From assembly GCA_003647825.1 (NCBI GenBank), contig QMNP01000095.1:1-6575 (forward strand): a stretch of DNA of 6,575 nt. The letters are read 5' to 3'. Origin of the DNA: Candidatus Cloacimonadota bacterium. Its GTDB lineage: Bacteria > Cloacimonadota > Cloacimonadia > Cloacimonadales > TCS61. Of the stretch, positions 5,314-6,575 are shown one piece after another. Made by a program: the position numbers and the translations under genes. The notes beneath the pieces are model-generated. The model did no database searches and had not been told where the DNA came from. It saw only the letters and a list, made by a program, of their open reading frames with translations. Each line of letters starts with the position of its first letter. The stretch's first letter is position 1.

Positions 5314-6575
5314 ATGAAGAATATTTTTATTAGTATTTGTTTATTTATTTTTGCCGTATCTTTATTTGCGACAGATGTTTCCGGTGATCAATCCGGAACC
5401 TGGGATCTAACCGGAAGTCCTTACAACATCATAGGTGAAATTTTTGTTCCTGCGGGATTAACTCTGGAAATCGAAGCTGGAGTAGAAGTGATCGCCATGG
5501 GTAATTATAAGATCACTGCTTTGGGCAATATCATGGCAGAAGGAACTATTGCTGATTCAATTCGATTCCACGGTGAAAATGGATTATATTGGGGTGGACT
5601 TCGCCTGGAAGATGAAGCTGTTGAAAGCATTTTTGATTATTGCCGCATTTCCAATACAAACGACTCGAATGATTACGGAATTCACTCCATCAACAGTCCG
5701 GTTAGAATTGATCATTCCTACTTAGATGATCATCAGAAAGGAATCCAGTTCTCTGCTCTTTCTGCAGCCAATCCTTCCTATATGGAAATTAAAAATTCAA
5801 AAGTAGCATTCGTGCAAAAAAGTGGAATTACAATAGTTGATAATTCTAATGTATTAATTGATAGCTGCGAAGTTACACAATGTGGATTAGGTGCATCTTT
5901 TTATGGTGCTATTCAACTTTCACTGCAAAGTAATACCCATTCCTGCAGCCCTATCATTACTAATAATTACATTCATCATAATGATAAACAAGGTTTGACT
6001 CTGGCGAATTTGTTTGGATATGAAAATATGGCTCCTACAGTTGAATATAACGATGTAAGTTACAATTATACGGGAATTTATTTATATGCAGGTAAAGGTA
6101 CCTATACCTGGAATCATATTCATCATAATTTTGTGGAAAATAATGCTGATTCTGGAGCAGGTGTGATGTTGTATGGCAATCAAGCAACAGCAGTGTTTAC
6201 ATACAACGAAATCGATCACAATTATACTGGTTTATATCTAACTAACGGAGCAACTGTAAATTTAGGTGATCTCAATAATACCGATCCAAGCGACGATGGT
6301 TATAATTGCATTTATGATAACATATTTTATACTGGAGAAGAATTTAGTGTGTATAATGCCAGCGCATCCAATGTTACTGCCGAAAACACAGTATGGGATG
6401 ATGATCCTCCTATTGATGTTTCAATAATTGATGGTAATGATAATCCTTCCTATGGCATCGTAGATTATGAGCCGACTTTATCTCCCTTTGCACCGCCAGC
6501 AGGAGTGAGTGTTTTAGTAAACAACGGCTTTATTAATTTAACCATTGCTCTTGGAACAGAATATCCAACTTATGC
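5314..6575 (+). CDS. Secreted right-handed parallel beta-helix protein (partial, 3' end outside window)
   Basis: An open frame of 420 codons with no stop before the window edge. Residues 1-19 form a signal peptide (MKNIFISICLFIFAVSLFA), so the protein is exported. Then comes SGTWDLTGSPYNIIG (27-41) and IFVPAGLTLEIEAGVEVIA (43-61), a capping pattern typical of surface beta-helix proteins. PbH1-like rungs follow, with repeated N-x-I-x-x-N elements near 218-223, 246-251, 267-272 and 298-303 and paired TGIYLY (253-258) and TGLYLT (305-310). VWDDDPPIDVS and GIVDYEP (360-387) close the helix. From about 395 a new domain seems to begin. No catalytic site was recognised; such proteins may bind or degrade polysaccharide, or be surface adhesins. 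GGAGGA supports the start at 5314. An in-frame ATG at 5278, inside repeat copy 3, would add 12 residues before the signal peptide. Confidence 0.82.
   Translation, partial: MKNIFISICLFIFAVSLFATDVSGDQSGTWDLTGSPYNIIGEIFVPAGLTLEIEAGVEVIAMGNYKITALGNIMAEGTIADSIRFHGENGLYWGGLRLEDEAVESIFDYCRISNTNDSNDYGIHSINSPVRIDHSYLDDHQKGIQFSALSAANPSYMEIKNSKVAFVQKSGITIVDNSNVLIDSCEVTQCGLGASFYGAIQLSLQSNTHSCSPIITNNYIHHNDKQGLTLANLFGYENMAPTVEYNDVSYNYTGIYLYAGKGTYTWNHIHHNFVENNADSGAGVMLYGNQATAVFTYNEIDHNYTGLYLTNGATVNLGDLNNTDPSDDGYNCIYDNIFYTGEEFSVYNASASNVTAENTVWDDDPPIDVSIIDGNDNPSYGIVDYEPTLSPFAPPAGVSVLVNNGFINLTIALGTEYPTY

Noticed and set aside
5085..5315. Minus-strand open frame of 76 codons over repeat copies 2 and 3
   Set aside because: It is the reverse translation of the hairpin units, has no SD or domain, and is explained by the repeats.
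5187..5340. Plus-strand short frame starting at the ATG after H2 of copy 2, about 50 codons, with GGAAGGA upstream
   Set aside because: It reads through repeat copy 3 and into the beta-helix gene in another frame; the SD-like GGAAGG is simply the H2 arm.

Overview
The window is AT-rich bacterial DNA with six complete genes and one gene that runs off the right edge. Short intergenic gaps, Shine-Dalgarno (SD) sequences of the AGGAG type, and a secreted parallel beta-helix protein suggest a Gram-negative, probably anaerobic bacterium of the FCB/Cloacimonadota type. That placement is an impression from protein style, not a proof; a marker-gene search would be needed.

Left part (1-1472): an ornithine aminotransferase gene (rocD) on the minus strand, then a 180-bp gap separating it from a rightward gene cluster. 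Middle part (1473-4359): four plus-strand genes read like one transcription unit. They are a family 2 glycosyltransferase, the nucleotidase surE (13-bp gap), the protein-repair methyltransferase pcm, and a COG2426-type membrane protein that overlaps pcm by 11 bp. surE and pcm are classic neighbours linked to survival and macromolecule repair. The 137-bp surE-pcm gap holds a miniature palindromic repeat.

Right part (4360-6575): the most interesting region. A complete HUH/Y1 transposase of the REP-associated (RAYT) type is flanked by two 103-bp direct repeats that are 96/103 identical. Each repeat holds two hairpins and is preceded by a smaller third hairpin. A third, shortened copy lies about 160 bp after the second, directly before the start of a secreted beta-helix protein gene. 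This copy supplies an SD and an in-frame ATG upstream of that gene. The layout looks like a REPtron-style unit: a single-strand transposase with its own structured repeats. Here the repeats are unusually elaborate, include the stop-codon region of the genes before them, and appear to have been taken up as a leader for the next gene.

No tRNA, rRNA, CRISPR array or classical U-tailed terminator was seen.
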